Position numbers and translations under genes: made by a program. A stretch of 64,000 nt of DNA, taken from the NCBI RefSeq assembly GCF_013155125.1, contig NZ_CP053564.1, positions 2,053,501-2,117,500 on the forward strand, read 5' to 3'. The notes under the pieces were generated by a model that did no database searches, was not told where the DNA came from, and saw only the letters and a list, made by a program, of their open reading frames with translations. This stretch comes from Pseudonocardia broussonetiae (GTDB lineage Bacteria; Actinomycetota; Actinomycetes; Mycobacteriales; Pseudonocardiaceae). Every line of letters starts with the position of its first letter. Position 1 is the first letter of the stretch. Below, in pieces: positions 8,297 to 17,293 of this stretch.

Positions 8297-8557
8297 ATGG
8301 CGTCCTTCTTCGGCTGGCTGCGCAGCAACTCCGAGCACTACCTGCTGGTGGCCGCGCACCAGAAGCTGGCCCGCACCCTCGGCTCGCCGCCGCCGCGGCC
8401 GCCGAAGGGGCTCAAGGAGCTCTTCTGGCTGCGCGTGTTCGCCCCCGTCTACGCCCTGCTCCCGTGGCCGGTCCGCAGCCGCATCATGCGCGCCATGCCC
8501 GGCAGCCACCGCCAGACCTGGGCGCCACCGCCCCGGTCGCGAGGACCTGCGGTCTGA
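8297..8557 (+). CDS. Small unknown protein (86 aa)
   Basis: ATG at 8297 lies 5 bp after the stop of the flavoprotein gene in the same operon. Codons show the strong G/C third-position bias. The sequence is basic and aromatic ([22 protein letters not shown] at the start, [22 protein letters not shown] in the middle), which suggests an amphipathic or membrane-associated peptide with a proline-rich break. I know of no family. A subunit or membrane anchor for the flavoprotein is possible but unsupported. Confidence 0.6.
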   Translation: MASFFGWLRSNSEHYLLVAAHQKLARTLGSPPPRPPKGLKELFWLRVFAPVYALLPWPVRSRIMRAMPGSHRQTWAPPPRSRGPAV

Positions 8558-8600
8558 CCGCGACAGCTCCACCACCCACCCGCACAGAAGGAGAACCACC

Positions 8601-9086
8601 GTGGCTCAGATCATCGGCGAGCGCCCGAACACCGGCGACGTCATCGTCGACTACGACGAGAAGCTGTTCGACGACATCCAGGCCAACGAGGGCGAGAAGG
8701 CCTACATCTTCATGCACACCGTGCCCTACGAGGGCTCGGTCGGCTTCGTGAACATGCTGACCGCCACCCGGATCAACCGGAAGGGCTTCGACACCAGCAT
8801 GGTGCTCTACGGCCCCGGCGTGCTCATGGCGTCGGCGACGCGCGGCTTCCCGACCGTGGGCGCCGAGGCCTTCCCCGGCCACATGAACTTCAACAACCAG
8901 CTCGGCACGTTCATGAAGGAGGGCGGCAAGGTCTACGCCTGCCGCTTCGCGATGGCCGCGCTCTACGGCATGCGCGAGACCGACCTCATCGACGGCGTCA
9001 AGCCGATGCACCCGCTCGACGTGCTCGACGCGACCCTGACCGCCCGCCGCGAGGGCGCGCTCGTCCTGCAGACCTGGACCCTCTAG
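8601..9086 (+). CDS. MSMEG_0572/Sll0783-family nitrogen-starvation protein (Nit1C-associated)
   Basis: This 161-residue protein has [23 protein letters not shown], a METS-like YGPGV loop and [15 protein letters not shown], the pattern of the Sll0783 family, which has a DsrE-like fold. It is a standard member of Nit1C clusters, which are linked to cyanide or nitrile nitrogen assimilation, and of a nitrogen-starvation response in Synechocystis. The conserved cysteine in ACRFAMAA (near residue 114) may be functional. GTG at 8601 follows an AAGGAGAA Shine-Dalgarno. Its biochemical role is not established. Confidence 0.85.
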   Translation: MAQIIGERPNTGDVIVDYDEKLFDDIQANEGEKAYIFMHTVPYEGSVGFVNMLTATRINRKGFDTSMVLYGPGVLMASATRGFPTVGAEAFPGHMNFNNQLGTFMKEGGKVYACRFAMAALYGMRETDLIDGVKPMHPLDVLDATLTARREGALVLQTWTL

Positions 9087-9153
9087 CCGTGACCGCCGGG
9101 CCAGGACCGACCCCGTCGCGGGTGGGTCCCGGCCCGGCGTCGGAGGTGCCGCC

Positions 9154-9783
9154 GTGAACCCGTTCGCGTCCCCCCTGGCCGCCCCCGGACCCGCCGACGT
9201 CGACGCGTGGCGCAGCCGGTGGAGAGCGGCCGGCGAGGCCCTGTTCCCCACCCTGATGACCGACCCGCCGTCCTACGCCGGGGCGGTGGAGACGATCGGC
9301 GCGCTGGCGGCGGAGCTCGGCCGCCGCCGCGCCGACCTGCCTGCGCTCGTCGCGGCCATGACCGACCCGGACGCGTTCCTGGCCGAGTGCGGGCGCCGTC
9401 CCAGCGCCGTGCCGGCGACCCTGCTCGTCGGGGTCGCGTGCGGGATGCGCGAGCGCGACCTGATCGCCGAGGAGGTCCGCGCCGGCCACCGCAGCGCCAT
9501 CGAGCGCTCGCGCGCGGCCGGGGAGGCGTGGGCCGTGCTGGGCGGCCCGGAGGCGATCGAGGACGTGACGGGCGGGGCCAGCGGCGTCGCCTGCTGCACC
9601 CACCTGCACATCCCCTCCGGCGTCGAGATCCGCGCGAGCGTCGACGCCTGGTCGCCGGAGCCCTACCGGATCGACGTCATCGAGCCCGGGGTGCTGCCGC
9701 CGCGCGGGGGGTCGTTCACCCGCCGCGAGCCCTGGATCGCGGAGTTCCACCGCGTCCGCGCCGAGATCGGGGGCAGCCCGTGA
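9154..9783 (+). CDS. Unknown protein between Nit1C genes (209 aa)
   Basis: The GTG at 9154 follows a GGAGGTG sequence. The stop overlaps the GTG of the acetyltransferase gene (GTGA), which shows it is a true operon member. The N-terminal 130 residues are helical. The last part has GGASGVACCTHLHIPSGVEIR around residues 137-157 with a vicinal cysteine pair and a histidine, then a beta-rich end. No family is recognised. It may be a lineage-specific component of this Nit1C-like system. Confidence 0.75.
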   Translation: MNPFASPLAAPGPADVDAWRSRWRAAGEALFPTLMTDPPSYAGAVETIGALAAELGRRRADLPALVAAMTDPDAFLAECGRRPSAVPATLLVGVACGMRERDLIAEEVRAGHRSAIERSRAAGEAWAVLGGPEAIEDVTGGASGVACCTHLHIPSGVEIRASVDAWSPEPYRIDVIEPGVLPPRGGSFTRREPWIAEFHRVRAEIGGSP

Positions 9784-10283
9784 CCACCGCCCGGCCGCTG
9801 GCCCCTCCTCCGGTCCCGTCCCCGCCGCCGGTCGACCCGGTGGCGCGGGAGTCCTGCCGCCTCGTCGCCGACGCCGCCGACCTCGACGCCCATCACGCGG
9901 TCCGCCGCACGGTGTTCGTCGAGGAGCAGAGCGTCTTCGCCGGGACCGACCGCGACGACCGCGACGACGACCCCCTCACGCTGCACGTCCTCGGCCTGGT
10001 TGACGGCCGCCCGGCGGGCAGCGTCCGGCTCTACCCGATCGGGCCGGGGCGGTGGAAGGGCGACCGGCTCGCGGTGCTGCCCGGCCGCCGCGCCGGGCGG
10101 CTGGGCATCGCGCTCGTCCGCTTCGCCGTGGCCACGGCCGCCGCGCGCGGGGGCGACCGGATGGTCGCGCTCGTCCAGCAGCCCAACGAGGTCTTCTTCC
10201 GCAGGCTGGGGTGGGAGCGGCTCGCCGAGCCGCAGCTCTACGTCGGGATCCCGCACGTGCGGATGGACATCGGGCTGCGCTGA
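9780..10283 (+). CDS. GNAT N-acetyltransferase, MSMEG_0567/Sll0786 family (Nit1C)
   Basis: This protein of about 167 residues begins at GTG 9780. The GNAT core is visible: HHAVRRTVFVEEQSVF, VLGLVDGRPAGSVRLYP, KGDRLAVLPGRRAGRLGIALVRF (acetyl-CoA loop) and NEVFFRRLGWERL. Proteins of this type recur in Nit1C clusters next to the Sll0783 and radical SAM proteins. The substrate is unknown and could be an amine or amino group generated in the pathway. It is the last gene of the 6936-10283 operon and is convergent with the large regulator. Confidence 0.85.
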   Translation: MTTARPLAPPPVPSPPPVDPVARESCRLVADAADLDAHHAVRRTVFVEEQSVFAGTDRDDRDDDPLTLHVLGLVDGRPAGSVRLYPIGPGRWKGDRLAVLPGRRAGRLGIALVRFAVATAAARGGDRMVALVQQPNEVFFRRLGWERLAEPQLYVGIPHVRMDIGLR

Positions 10284-10315
10284 GCCGCGCACCGGCCGTG
10301 CCCGTGGATCCGGGG

Positions 10316-13300
10316 TCAGCGCGTCCGCGGCGCCGGCAGCACCAGGCGCCCCCCGGCGGCGAACGACTCGCGCGCGGCGGCGGGCAGGGCCGCGGCGATC
10401 CGGTCGAGCGCCGCCGCGCGGTCGGCGGGCGCGCCGAGCTGCGCGGTCAGCAGGTCCGACCGCGTGCCGGTGGCGATCCGCGCGGCCTCCTCGGGCCGCC
10501 CGAGGTGGTGCAGGGCGAGCGCCTCGTACTTGGGTGAGGAGTGGCGCCGGGCCACGTCGAGCAGGCGCTCGGCCTCCGAGGCGTCCCAGCGCGCCCGCAT
10601 CTCGACCAGGCGCATCGTGGCCCGCGGCCGGAAGGGCAGCGAGCGCTCCAGCATCGGGCCGGCCTCCTCGACCGCGGCGGCGGCGTCGTCGGGGCGGCCC
10701 AGCATGAGGTCGCAGTCGGCCACGGCGAGCAGCGCGTGGAGCTCCTGCTCGAGCTCCAGCGCCCCGCCGCCGCGGTGCGCGAGCTCGACGGCCCGCACGG
10801 CGTGCTCGCGGGCGCGCTCGACCTGGCCCAGCTCCTGCCACATCCACGACGTCGTCGTCTCGATGCCGGCGCGGTAGAAGCCGAGGTTCTCCGCGTCGAT
10901 CAGGCGGCGCGCGTTGTCCAGCGAGCGCAGGGCGCCCGCGAAGTCGCCGGTGTCGCCGCGGGCGAGCGCGGTGAAGAACAGGGTCTGCAGCAGCGGCCGG
11001 AACTCCCCGGTGCGCCGGCACAGCACCGCGGCCCTGGCCAGGACGGAGCGGGCCTCGTCGAAGCGGTCCTGGTGCTGGAGCAGCGCGCCGCGGTAGGCCA
11101 GTGCGATGGCGGTGGTCGCGTCCTCGCCCGACGCCGAGAGGACCTCGTCGTAGGCCGCGGCGGCGCCGGCGTAGTCGCCGTCCCAGTGCCGGACCCGGCC
11201 CAGCAGCAGCGTGGCGGTCGGCAGCGCGCGCGGGGCGGCCGCCGCCGACTCGGCGAGGTGGGTGGCCTGCTCGGCGAAGTCGACGGCGACGGCGGCGTCG
11301 CGGGCGTAGAACGCGGTCCAGCCCAGCTGCTCCAGCGCCTGCGCCTCCAGCTCGAGGTCGCCCAGCTCGCGCGCCAGCGCCAGCGCGCGCTCGTGGTCCT
11401 CGTGGGCGTCGCCGGGGCGGCCCAGGTCGCGCCGGACCTGCCCGCGCCGCAGGTGCACCGCCACGAGCTGCGCGGTGTCGCCGCCGGCCGTCGCGGCCTC
11501 GACGGCGCGGTCGAGCAGCCGCTCGGCGTCGGTGTGGGCGAACGAGACGTCGGCGGCGTCGGCGGCGGCGAGCCAGGCCCGGGCCGCGCCCCGCGGGTCG
11601 TGCGCGGCCGCCAGGTGCAGGGCCGCGGCCTCGGGCCGGTCGGCGAGCAGGCGGGCCGCGCGGCGGTGGCGGTTGACCCGGACGGGCTCGGGCACCGACT
11701 CGTAGGCCACGCGCCGGACGATGTCGTTGGCGAAGCGGAACGTGTCGCCCTGCACGGTGAGCAGGCCCGCGCGCATCGCGCGGTCCGCGCGCGACGCGCA
11801 GTCCTCGACGTCGAGCCCGGACAGCGCGGCCACGTCGTCGAGCACGACGGTGGTGCCGAGCGTGGCGCACTGGGCGAGCAGGTGCGCGACGGCGTCGCCC
11901 GCGTGGTCGAGCCGGGCGGCGACGGCGTCGTGCAGCGTCGGGGGGACGGCGGGCGGGTCGTCGGGGGCGGCCGGGTCGACGGGCAGGCGCAGCAGCTCGG
12001 AGAGGAACAGCGGCGAGCCGCCCGTCCACGACCACACCCGCCCGGGGTCGTGCCCGCGCCCGCAGCGCTCGACGAGCACGGCGACGTCGGCGCGGGTCAG
12101 CGGCCCCAGCGGGATCCACGACGCGAGGTCGCGCAGCTGCGCGGTGACGACCGGGGACTCGTCGGTGCGCTCGGTGAGCAGCAGCAGCACGCGGCTGCCC
12201 TGCCAGTGCGCGGCCAGCACGTGCAGCGCCTCCACCGTGGACTGGCTCGCGTGCTGGACGTCCTCGACGACGAGCAGCACCGGCGCCCGGGCGCCGAGCC
12301 GGGTGAGGAACCCGCTCACCGCGTCGACGCTGCGGCGGTGCTCGACCTCCGGCGCGGCCCGCTCGTAGGGCACCGGTCCGACCAGGTCCGACAGCTCGGG
12401 GACGAGCTCCACCAGCGTCCCCAGCCGCGCCCCGGCCAGCTCGCGGACCTCGGCGGGAGGCGTCCGGTGCACGACCGCCCGGACGAGGTCGACGAGCGGC
12501 TGCAGGTACAGCGACCGCTCGGCCTCGAAGCAGGTGGCCTCGACGACCTGCGCGCCGGCGTGGCGGACCTCCGCGGTGAGCGCGGCGGCCAGCGCGGTCT
12601 TGCCGATCCCCGCCTCGCCGGTGAGCACCGTCAGCACCGGGGTGCCGGCCGCGGCGGACGCCCAGAGGTCGCGCAGCCGCCCGAGCTCGGCGTCGCGACC
12701 GACGAGCCCGGGCGCGGCGGGGGCGGCCGGCGCAGGCGGGGCCGCCGGCCGGTTCTCCGCCCGCAGGACGGCGAGGTGCAGGGCCTGCGTCGCCGGGGAG
12801 GGGTCGATGCCGAGGTGCTCGGCCAGCGACTCGCGCAGCGACCGGTAGGCCAGCAGGGCGTTGCCGGGCCGGCCCGCGCGCTGGTGGGCGAGCATGACGG
12901 TGCGGCACGCGCCCTCGTCGAAGGGGTCGAGGTGCAGCACGGCCGCGGCGACCTGGGCGGCCGTGTCGACGGCGCCGAGCTCCAGCGACGCGGCCGCCCA
13001 CGCGGTACGGGCGCGGTGCAGCAGCTCGCCGACCGAGCGGCGCAGCTCGCGCACCCAGCGGTCCTCGTGCTCCCCGGCCAGTGCGACGTCGGCGTCGAGG
13101 AGCTTGGCGGCCTGCTCCCCGCTGGTCGACGCCAGGGCGAAGCGGCCCCGGCCGAGCTCCAGCTCCGCGGTGGCGACGAGGTCGGCGGCCTCCAGCAGGT
13201 CGACCGCGGCGAGGTCGGCGGGCATCCGGTACCCGGCGGCGGAGCCCTCGATGAGCGCGCGGCCCAGCGCCCGGCGCAGACGGCTGATCAGCGCGGCGAC

Positions 13301-13546
13301 GTTGCGGTCCGCCCGGTCGGGCGGGTGGTCCTCCCACAGCGCGTCGACCAGGTGCTCGATCGGCACGAACTCGCCCCGGCGCGCGGCGAGCACGGCGAGG
13401 ACCCGACGGGCCTTCCCGACGGGCACGTGTCCGGAGAGCTCACCCTCGACGGTGAAGGGGCCGAGCAGGCAGAGCCGCAGGGGCTGACCCACCTGGCGGA
13501 CTCTACCCGGGCCGATCGGCGCTGACGGGGGAGGTTGTCCGCGCAT
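10316..13546 (-). CDS. Large AfsR/SARP-type regulator: winged HTH, BTAD, AAA ATPase, TPR-like C-terminus
   Basis: The protein has up to 1076 residues. Residues 22-110 form an OmpR-like winged helix and 115-265 a BTAD domain. A Walker A GEAGIGKT sits at 310-317 and VLLVVEDVQHAS is a Walker B. The C-terminal 450 residues are helical repeats. Such SARP-STAND proteins activate nearby clusters. The nominal start at 13546 directly abuts the operator at 13549-13564, so the gene is either leaderless or starts at a downstream GTG such as 13492. It lies within the regulon and is divergent from the carbamate kinase operon, which suggests it is under the same operator. Confidence 0.85.
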   Translation of the reverse strand: MRGQPPPSAPIGPGRVRQVGQPLRLCLLGPFTVEGELSGHVPVGKARRVLAVLAARRGEFVPIEHLVDALWEDHPPDRADRNVAALISRLRRALGRALIEGSAAGYRMPADLAAVDLLEAADLVATAELELGRGRFALASTSGEQAAKLLDADVALAGEHEDRWVRELRRSVGELLHRARTAWAAASLELGAVDTAAQVAAAVLHLDPFDEGACRTVMLAHQRAGRPGNALLAYRSLRESLAEHLGIDPSPATQALHLAVLRAENRPAAPPAPAAPAAPGLVGRDAELGRLRDLWASAAAGTPVLTVLTGEAGIGKTALAAALTAEVRHAGAQVVEATCFEAERSLYLQPLVDLVRAVVHRTPPAEVRELAGARLGTLVELVPELSDLVGPVPYERAAPEVEHRRSVDAVSGFLTRLGARAPVLLVVEDVQHASQSTVEALHVLAAHWQGSRVLLLLTERTDESPVVTAQLRDLASWIPLGPLTRADVAVLVERCGRGHDPGRVWSWTGGSPLFLSELLRLPVDPAAPDDPPAVPPTLHDAVAARLDHAGDAVAHLLAQCATLGTTVVLDDVAALSGLDVEDCASRADRAMRAGLLTVQGDTFRFANDIVRRVAYESVPEPVRVNRHRRAARLLADRPEAAALHLAAAHDPRGAARAWLAAADAADVSFAHTDAERLLDRAVEAATAGGDTAQLVAVHLRRGQVRRDLGRPGDAHEDHERALALARELGDLELEAQALEQLGWTAFYARDAAVAVDFAEQATHLAESAAAAPRALPTATLLLGRVRHWDGDYAGAAAAYDEVLSASGEDATTAIALAYRGALLQHQDRFDEARSVLARAAVLCRRTGEFRPLLQTLFFTALARGDTGDFAGALRSLDNARRLIDAENLGFYRAGIETTTSWMWQELGQVERAREHAVRAVELAHRGGGALELEQELHALLAVADCDLMLGRPDDAAAAVEEAGPMLERSLPFRPRATMRLVEMRARWDASEAERLLDVARRHSSPKYEALALHHLGRPEEAARIATGTRSDLLTAQLGAPADRAAALDRIAAALPAAARESFAAGGRLVLPAPRTR

Positions 13547-13548
13547 CC

Positions 13549-13584
13549 GTCTACTATGATGGAAAGTGATCTCTTATCGTGAAG
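13549..13584. promoter_or_regulatory. Tandem operator pair between the AfsR-like regulator and the carbamate kinase operon
   Basis: GTCTACTATGATGGAA (13549-13564) and ATCTCTTATCGTGAAG (13569-13584) are centred at 13556/13557 and 13576/13577, again 20 bp apart. Both match the 16-bp element found at the other promoters of this block. The pair lies between divergent genes and could control both. Confidence 0.7.
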
Positions 13585-13613
13585 AACCACGCCATCGAAG
13601 GGCTCCGCGCACC

Positions 13614-14594
13614 ATGCCCAGAACCGTCGTCGTCGCTCTCGGGGGCAACGCCATCACCCGCAGCGGCGAGAGCGGCACCCACGCCGAGCAGACGGCCAAC
13701 GCCCGCGCCATGGCCGAGGCCGTCTGCCGCATGCGCGACGCCGGCTGGAACGTCGTCGTCGTGCACGGCAACGGCCCCCAGGTCGGCAACCTCGCCATCC
13801 AGCAGGAGGAGGCCGCGCACCGGGTGCCGGAGATGCCCCTGTACTGGCTCGGCGCGATGAGCGAGGGCCAGCTGGGCTGCCTCATCACCCTCGCGCTGCA
13901 CGAGGCGGGCGGCGGGGACCTGCCCGGCGTCGTCGCCGTCGTCACGCACATGGTGGTCGACGCCGACGACCCCGCGTTCGCGCGGCCGACCAAGCCGATC
14001 GGCCCCTTCCTCGACGAGGACACCGCGCGCCGCCACGCCGCCGAGCGCGGCTGGACCGTCGGGGAGGACGCGGGGCGCGGCTGGCGCCGGCTCGTCGCCT
14101 CGCCCGAGCCGCGCCGGATCGTCGAGATCGACGACGTCCGCGCCCTGGTCGACCGCGGGTCGGTCGTCGTCGCGGCGGGCGGCGGCGGCATCCCCGTGGT
14201 GCAGGCCGGGCACGTGCTGCGGGGTGTCGACGCCGTCGTCGACAAGGACCTCGCGGCCGAGAAGCTGGCCAGCACGCTCGGTGCCGACGTCCTCATGCTG
14301 GTCACGGGCGTGCCGCGGGTGATGCTGGACTTCGGCACGCCGCGGGCCCGTGACGTCGGCGAGATGACCACCGACGAGGCGCTGGGGCACGCCGCGGCCG
14401 GGCAGTTCCCGGAGGGCAGCATGGGCCCCAAGATGCGGGCGGCCACCCGGTTCGTCCAGGCCACCGGCGGCACCGCGGTCGTCACCGACGTCGAGCACGC
14501 CTGCGCGTCGCTCGCCGGCGGTGCCGCGGCGGGCACCCGCATCGTCCCCACCCGCATCGTCCCCACCGCAGCGAGCGTCGGAGCGGCATCGTGA
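13614..14594 (+). CDS. arcC: Carbamate kinase
   Basis: This 326-residue protein has VVVALGGNAI at residues 4-13, HGNGPQVGNL near 44, GGGGIPVV near 190, DKDLAAEKLA near 210 and EGSMGPKMRAA near 268, all standard carbamate kinase motifs. It transfers phosphate from carbamoyl phosphate to ADP, releasing ammonia and CO2 through carbamate. ATG at 13614 is preferred over the upstream in-frame start inside the operator. It overlaps fdrA. Together with FdrA and DUF1116 it suggests a catabolic carbamoyl-phosphate source rather than arginine deiminase, which is absent from the window. Confidence 0.9.
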   Translation: MPRTVVVALGGNAITRSGESGTHAEQTANARAMAEAVCRMRDAGWNVVVVHGNGPQVGNLAIQQEEAAHRVPEMPLYWLGAMSEGQLGCLITLALHEAGGGDLPGVVAVVTHMVVDADDPAFARPTKPIGPFLDEDTARRHAAERGWTVGEDAGRGWRRLVASPEPRRIVEIDDVRALVDRGSVVVAAGGGGIPVVQAGHVLRGVDAVVDKDLAAEKLASTLGADVLMLVTGVPRVMLDFGTPRARDVGEMTTDEALGHAAAGQFPEGSMGPKMRAATRFVQATGGTAVVTDVEHACASLAGGAAAGTRIVPTRIVPTAASVGAAS

Positions 14595-16126
14595 TCCACT
14601 CACTCACCGTCCACCCCGAGACCTACGTCGACTCGATCATGCAGCTGTCCGGCACCCGGGCCCTGCGCGCGGTCGAGGGCGTCGACTGGGCCAGCGCGGC
14701 CATGGCGACCCCGACGAACGTGAAGACGCTGCAGGACGAGGGCTTCCCCGCCGACGACCTGTCCGGCGCCGGCGCCAACGACCTCGTCCTCGCCGTCCGC
14801 GCCGAGTCCCAGGACGCCGTCGACGCGGCGCTGGAGGCGGGCGACCAGGCGCTGTTCGCCGCCCGCGGCACCCCGTCGGAGACGGCGAAGGTCCCGGCGG
14901 CGACGCTCGACGAGGCCCTGCGGCGCCAGCCCGGGAGCAGCGTGGCGGTGGTGTCGGTGCCCGGCGACTACGCCGCGCTGGAGGCGCACAAGGCGCTCTC
15001 GGCCGGCCTGCACGTGCTGCTGTTCAGCGACAACGTCCCCGTCGAGGACGAGATCGCGCTCAAGGACCGCGCCGTCGGGCTCGGCCTGCTCGTCATGGGC
15101 CCCGGGGCGGGCACCGCGATGCTCGGCGGCACCTGCCTCGGCTTCGCCAACGTCGTCGCGCCCGGGCGGGTCGCGGTCGTCGCGGCGGCCGGCACCGGCG
15201 CGCAGGAGGCGGCCGCGCTGCTCGACCGGTGGGGCGTCGGGATCTCGCAGGTCGTCGGGCTGGGCGGGCGCGACCTCGGCGCCCGCGTCGGCGGCCGGAT
15301 GGCGCTGGCCGCCGTCCGCGGGCTCGCGGCCGACGAGGGCACCGACGCGATCCTGCTGGTGTCCAAGCCGCCGGACGTCGACGTGGCCCGGGCGGTCCTC
15401 GCGGCCGCGGGCGACACCCCGCTGGTCGCCGCGCTGATCGGCGTGCCGGAGGACTTCGAGGCCCCGCCGGGCGTCACGGTCACCCGGACGCTGGAGGCCG
15501 GGGCCGTCGCGATGGCCCGGATCGCCGGGGCGCCCGCGCCCGACGTCACCGCGGGCCTCGTCGACGCGGTGCGGGCGGAGGCGGACCGGCTGCCCGCGCG
15601 GCGCACCCTGGTGCGCGGCCTGTTCTCCGGCGGCACGCTCTGCTACGAGTCGCTCGTCGTGCTCGCCGACGTCCTGGGCGACGTGCACTCCAACACCCCG
15701 CTGCGCGCCGGGCTGGGCCTGCCCGCGCCGCAGGGCGCGCACACCTGCCTCGACCTGGGCGAGGAGGAGTACACGAAGGGCCGCCCGCACCCGATGATCG
15801 ACCCGCAGGCGCGCCTGGAGCTGCTGCGCGAGGTGGGTGACGACCCGGACGTCGCCGCGATCGTCCTCGACGTCGTGCTCGGGTACGGCGCCCACGACGA
15901 CCCGGCCGCCGAGCTGGCCCCCGAGTGCGCCCGGATCGTCGCCGGCGGCGGACCGGCCGTCGTCGTCTACGTCCTGGGCACCGAGCAGGACCCCCAGGGC
16001 CTCGAGCGCCAGCGCGCCGAGTTCACCGACGCCGGCTGCCTGGTCACGGCCACCGCGGCCCGCGCCTCGCTCGCCGCGGCCGCGCTGGCCCGCCGCGAGC
16101 CCGAGCTGGCCGGGACGGCGCTGTGA
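14591..16126 (+). CDS. fdrA: FdrA-family acyl-CoA-synthetase-like carbamoyltransferase subunit
   Basis: This 511-residue protein has the FdrA architecture: an N-terminal domain, a succinyl-CoA-synthetase-alpha-like CoA-binding fold (VMGPGAGTAMLGGTCLGFANV near residues 172-192) and a ligase-like domain (FSGGTLCYES, VLDVVLGYGAHDDPA). In E. coli, FdrA with the DUF1116 protein YlbE and the DUF2877 protein YlbF forms the oxamate carbamoyltransferase of allantoin catabolism, next to a carbamate kinase. Here the kinase is immediately upstream (overlapping GTGA) and the DUF1116 partner is at 19007-20413. The natural substrate here is unknown. Confidence 0.85.
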   Translation: MIHSLTVHPETYVDSIMQLSGTRALRAVEGVDWASAAMATPTNVKTLQDEGFPADDLSGAGANDLVLAVRAESQDAVDAALEAGDQALFAARGTPSETAKVPAATLDEALRRQPGSSVAVVSVPGDYAALEAHKALSAGLHVLLFSDNVPVEDEIALKDRAVGLGLLVMGPGAGTAMLGGTCLGFANVVAPGRVAVVAAAGTGAQEAAALLDRWGVGISQVVGLGGRDLGARVGGRMALAAVRGLAADEGTDAILLVSKPPDVDVARAVLAAAGDTPLVAALIGVPEDFEAPPGVTVTRTLEAGAVAMARIAGAPAPDVTAGLVDAVRAEADRLPARRTLVRGLFSGGTLCYESLVVLADVLGDVHSNTPLRAGLGLPAPQGAHTCLDLGEEEYTKGRPHPMIDPQARLELLREVGDDPDVAAIVLDVVLGYGAHDDPAAELAPECARIVAGGGPAVVVYVLGTEQDPQGLERQRAEFTDAGCLVTATAARASLAAAALARREPELAGTAL

Positions 16127-17286
16127 GCGGCCCGCGGGTGGCGCTCGTGACGCACTCGACGAAGCCGCGCGGCGGGTTCGTGCACACCCTGGGCATCGCC
16201 GAGGCGCTGCACGCCGACGGCGTCGACGTGCACCTCGTGGCGCTCGGCGACCCCGCGGCCGGGCTGCCGCGCGCGACGCCGGTGCCGCACACCGTCCTCG
16301 CCGGGCCCTCGCACGCCGGCACCACGCTCGACGAGCGCGTGTTCGCCGCGATCGACACCCTGGAGGCCGGTCTGGCCGGGCTCGCGGGCGCCTTCGACGT
16401 GCTGCACACCCAGGACTGCATCGCCGCCCGGGCCGCGGTCCGCGTGCGCGACGCCGGGGCGCCGGTCACGGTCGTGCGCACCGTGCACCACGTCGACGAC
16501 TTCACCACGCGCGCGCTCGTCGACTGCCAGCGCGCCGCGATCGCCGAGCCCGACCGGGTGCTCGTGGTGAGCGAGCAATGGCGCGCGATCCTGCGCGACG
16601 AGTACGGCCGCGAGGCCGCGGTCGTGCCCAACGGCGTCGACCCCGCCCGGTTCGCCTCGCCCGGCCCGGAGCGGGTCGCCGAGCTGCGGTCGCGGATCCC
16701 GGCGGGGCGCGCGCTGCTGCTGGGCGTCGGCGGGATCGAGCCCCGCAAGGGCACCCGGCACGCGTTCGAGGCGCTGGGCCGGCTCAAGCGCGAGCGGGGG
16801 CCGGTGGCGACGCTCGCGATCGTCGGCGGGCACTCCTTCCAGGACTACACCGCCTACCGCGAGGCCGCGCTCGCCGCGCTGCCCGGCCTCGGGCTGGTCC
16901 TCGGCGAGGACGTCGTGCTGCTCGGCACGGTCTCCGACGCCGACCTCGCCGGCTGGTACCACGCCGCCGACGCGCTCTGCTTCCCGTCGGTCAAGGAGGG
17001 CTGGGGGCTCGTCGTGCTGGAGGCGATGGCGGCGGGGCTGCCCGTCGTGGCGTCCGACCTGCCGGTGTTCACCGAGTACCTGGCCGACGGCCGCGACGCG
17101 CTGCTGCCCCCGGTCGGCGACCCCGCGGCCCTCGCGGCCGCCCTGGGGCGCCTGCTCGACGAGCCCGCGCTGCGGGAGCGGCTCGTCGCGGGCGGGCGGG
17201 CGGTGCTGCCCCGCTACACGTGGGCGGCGAGCGCCGCCCGGCACCGGGAGGTCTACGCGGAGCTGACCGCGCCGGTGCCGGGCTGA
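16123..17286 (+). CDS. GT4-type glycosyltransferase, MSMEG_0565 family (Nit1C)
   Basis: This 387-residue GT-B protein begins at GTG 16123, overlapping the fdrA stop. It shows TKPRGGFVHTLGIAEAL near residue 14, VVPNGVDPARF near 165, GVGGIEPRKGTRHAFEAL near 202 and the donor-site SVKEGWGLVVLEAMAAG near 285. A glycosyltransferase of this subfamily is a regular but unexplained member of Nit1C clusters in mycobacteria. The acceptor is unknown. It ends the carbamate kinase-fdrA-GT operon and is convergent with the nitrile hydratase genes. Confidence 0.85.
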   Translation: MSGPRVALVTHSTKPRGGFVHTLGIAEALHADGVDVHLVALGDPAAGLPRATPVPHTVLAGPSHAGTTLDERVFAAIDTLEAGLAGLAGAFDVLHTQDCIAARAAVRVRDAGAPVTVVRTVHHVDDFTTRALVDCQRAAIAEPDRVLVVSEQWRAILRDEYGREAAVVPNGVDPARFASPGPERVAELRSRIPAGRALLLGVGGIEPRKGTRHAFEALGRLKRERGPVATLAIVGGHSFQDYTAYREAALAALPGLGLVLGEDVVLLGTVSDADLAGWYHAADALCFPSVKEGWGLVVLEAMAAGLPVVASDLPVFTEYLADGRDALLPPVGDPAALAAALGRLLDEPALRERLVAGGRAVLPRYTWAASAARHREVYAELTAPVPG

Positions 17287-17293
17287 CGGTGGG

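Noticed and set aside
13566..13613. Upstream start for carbamate kinase at 13566
   Set aside because: The extra 16 residues overlap the operator pair and have no match to the family, which starts at the beta strand RTVVVALGGN.
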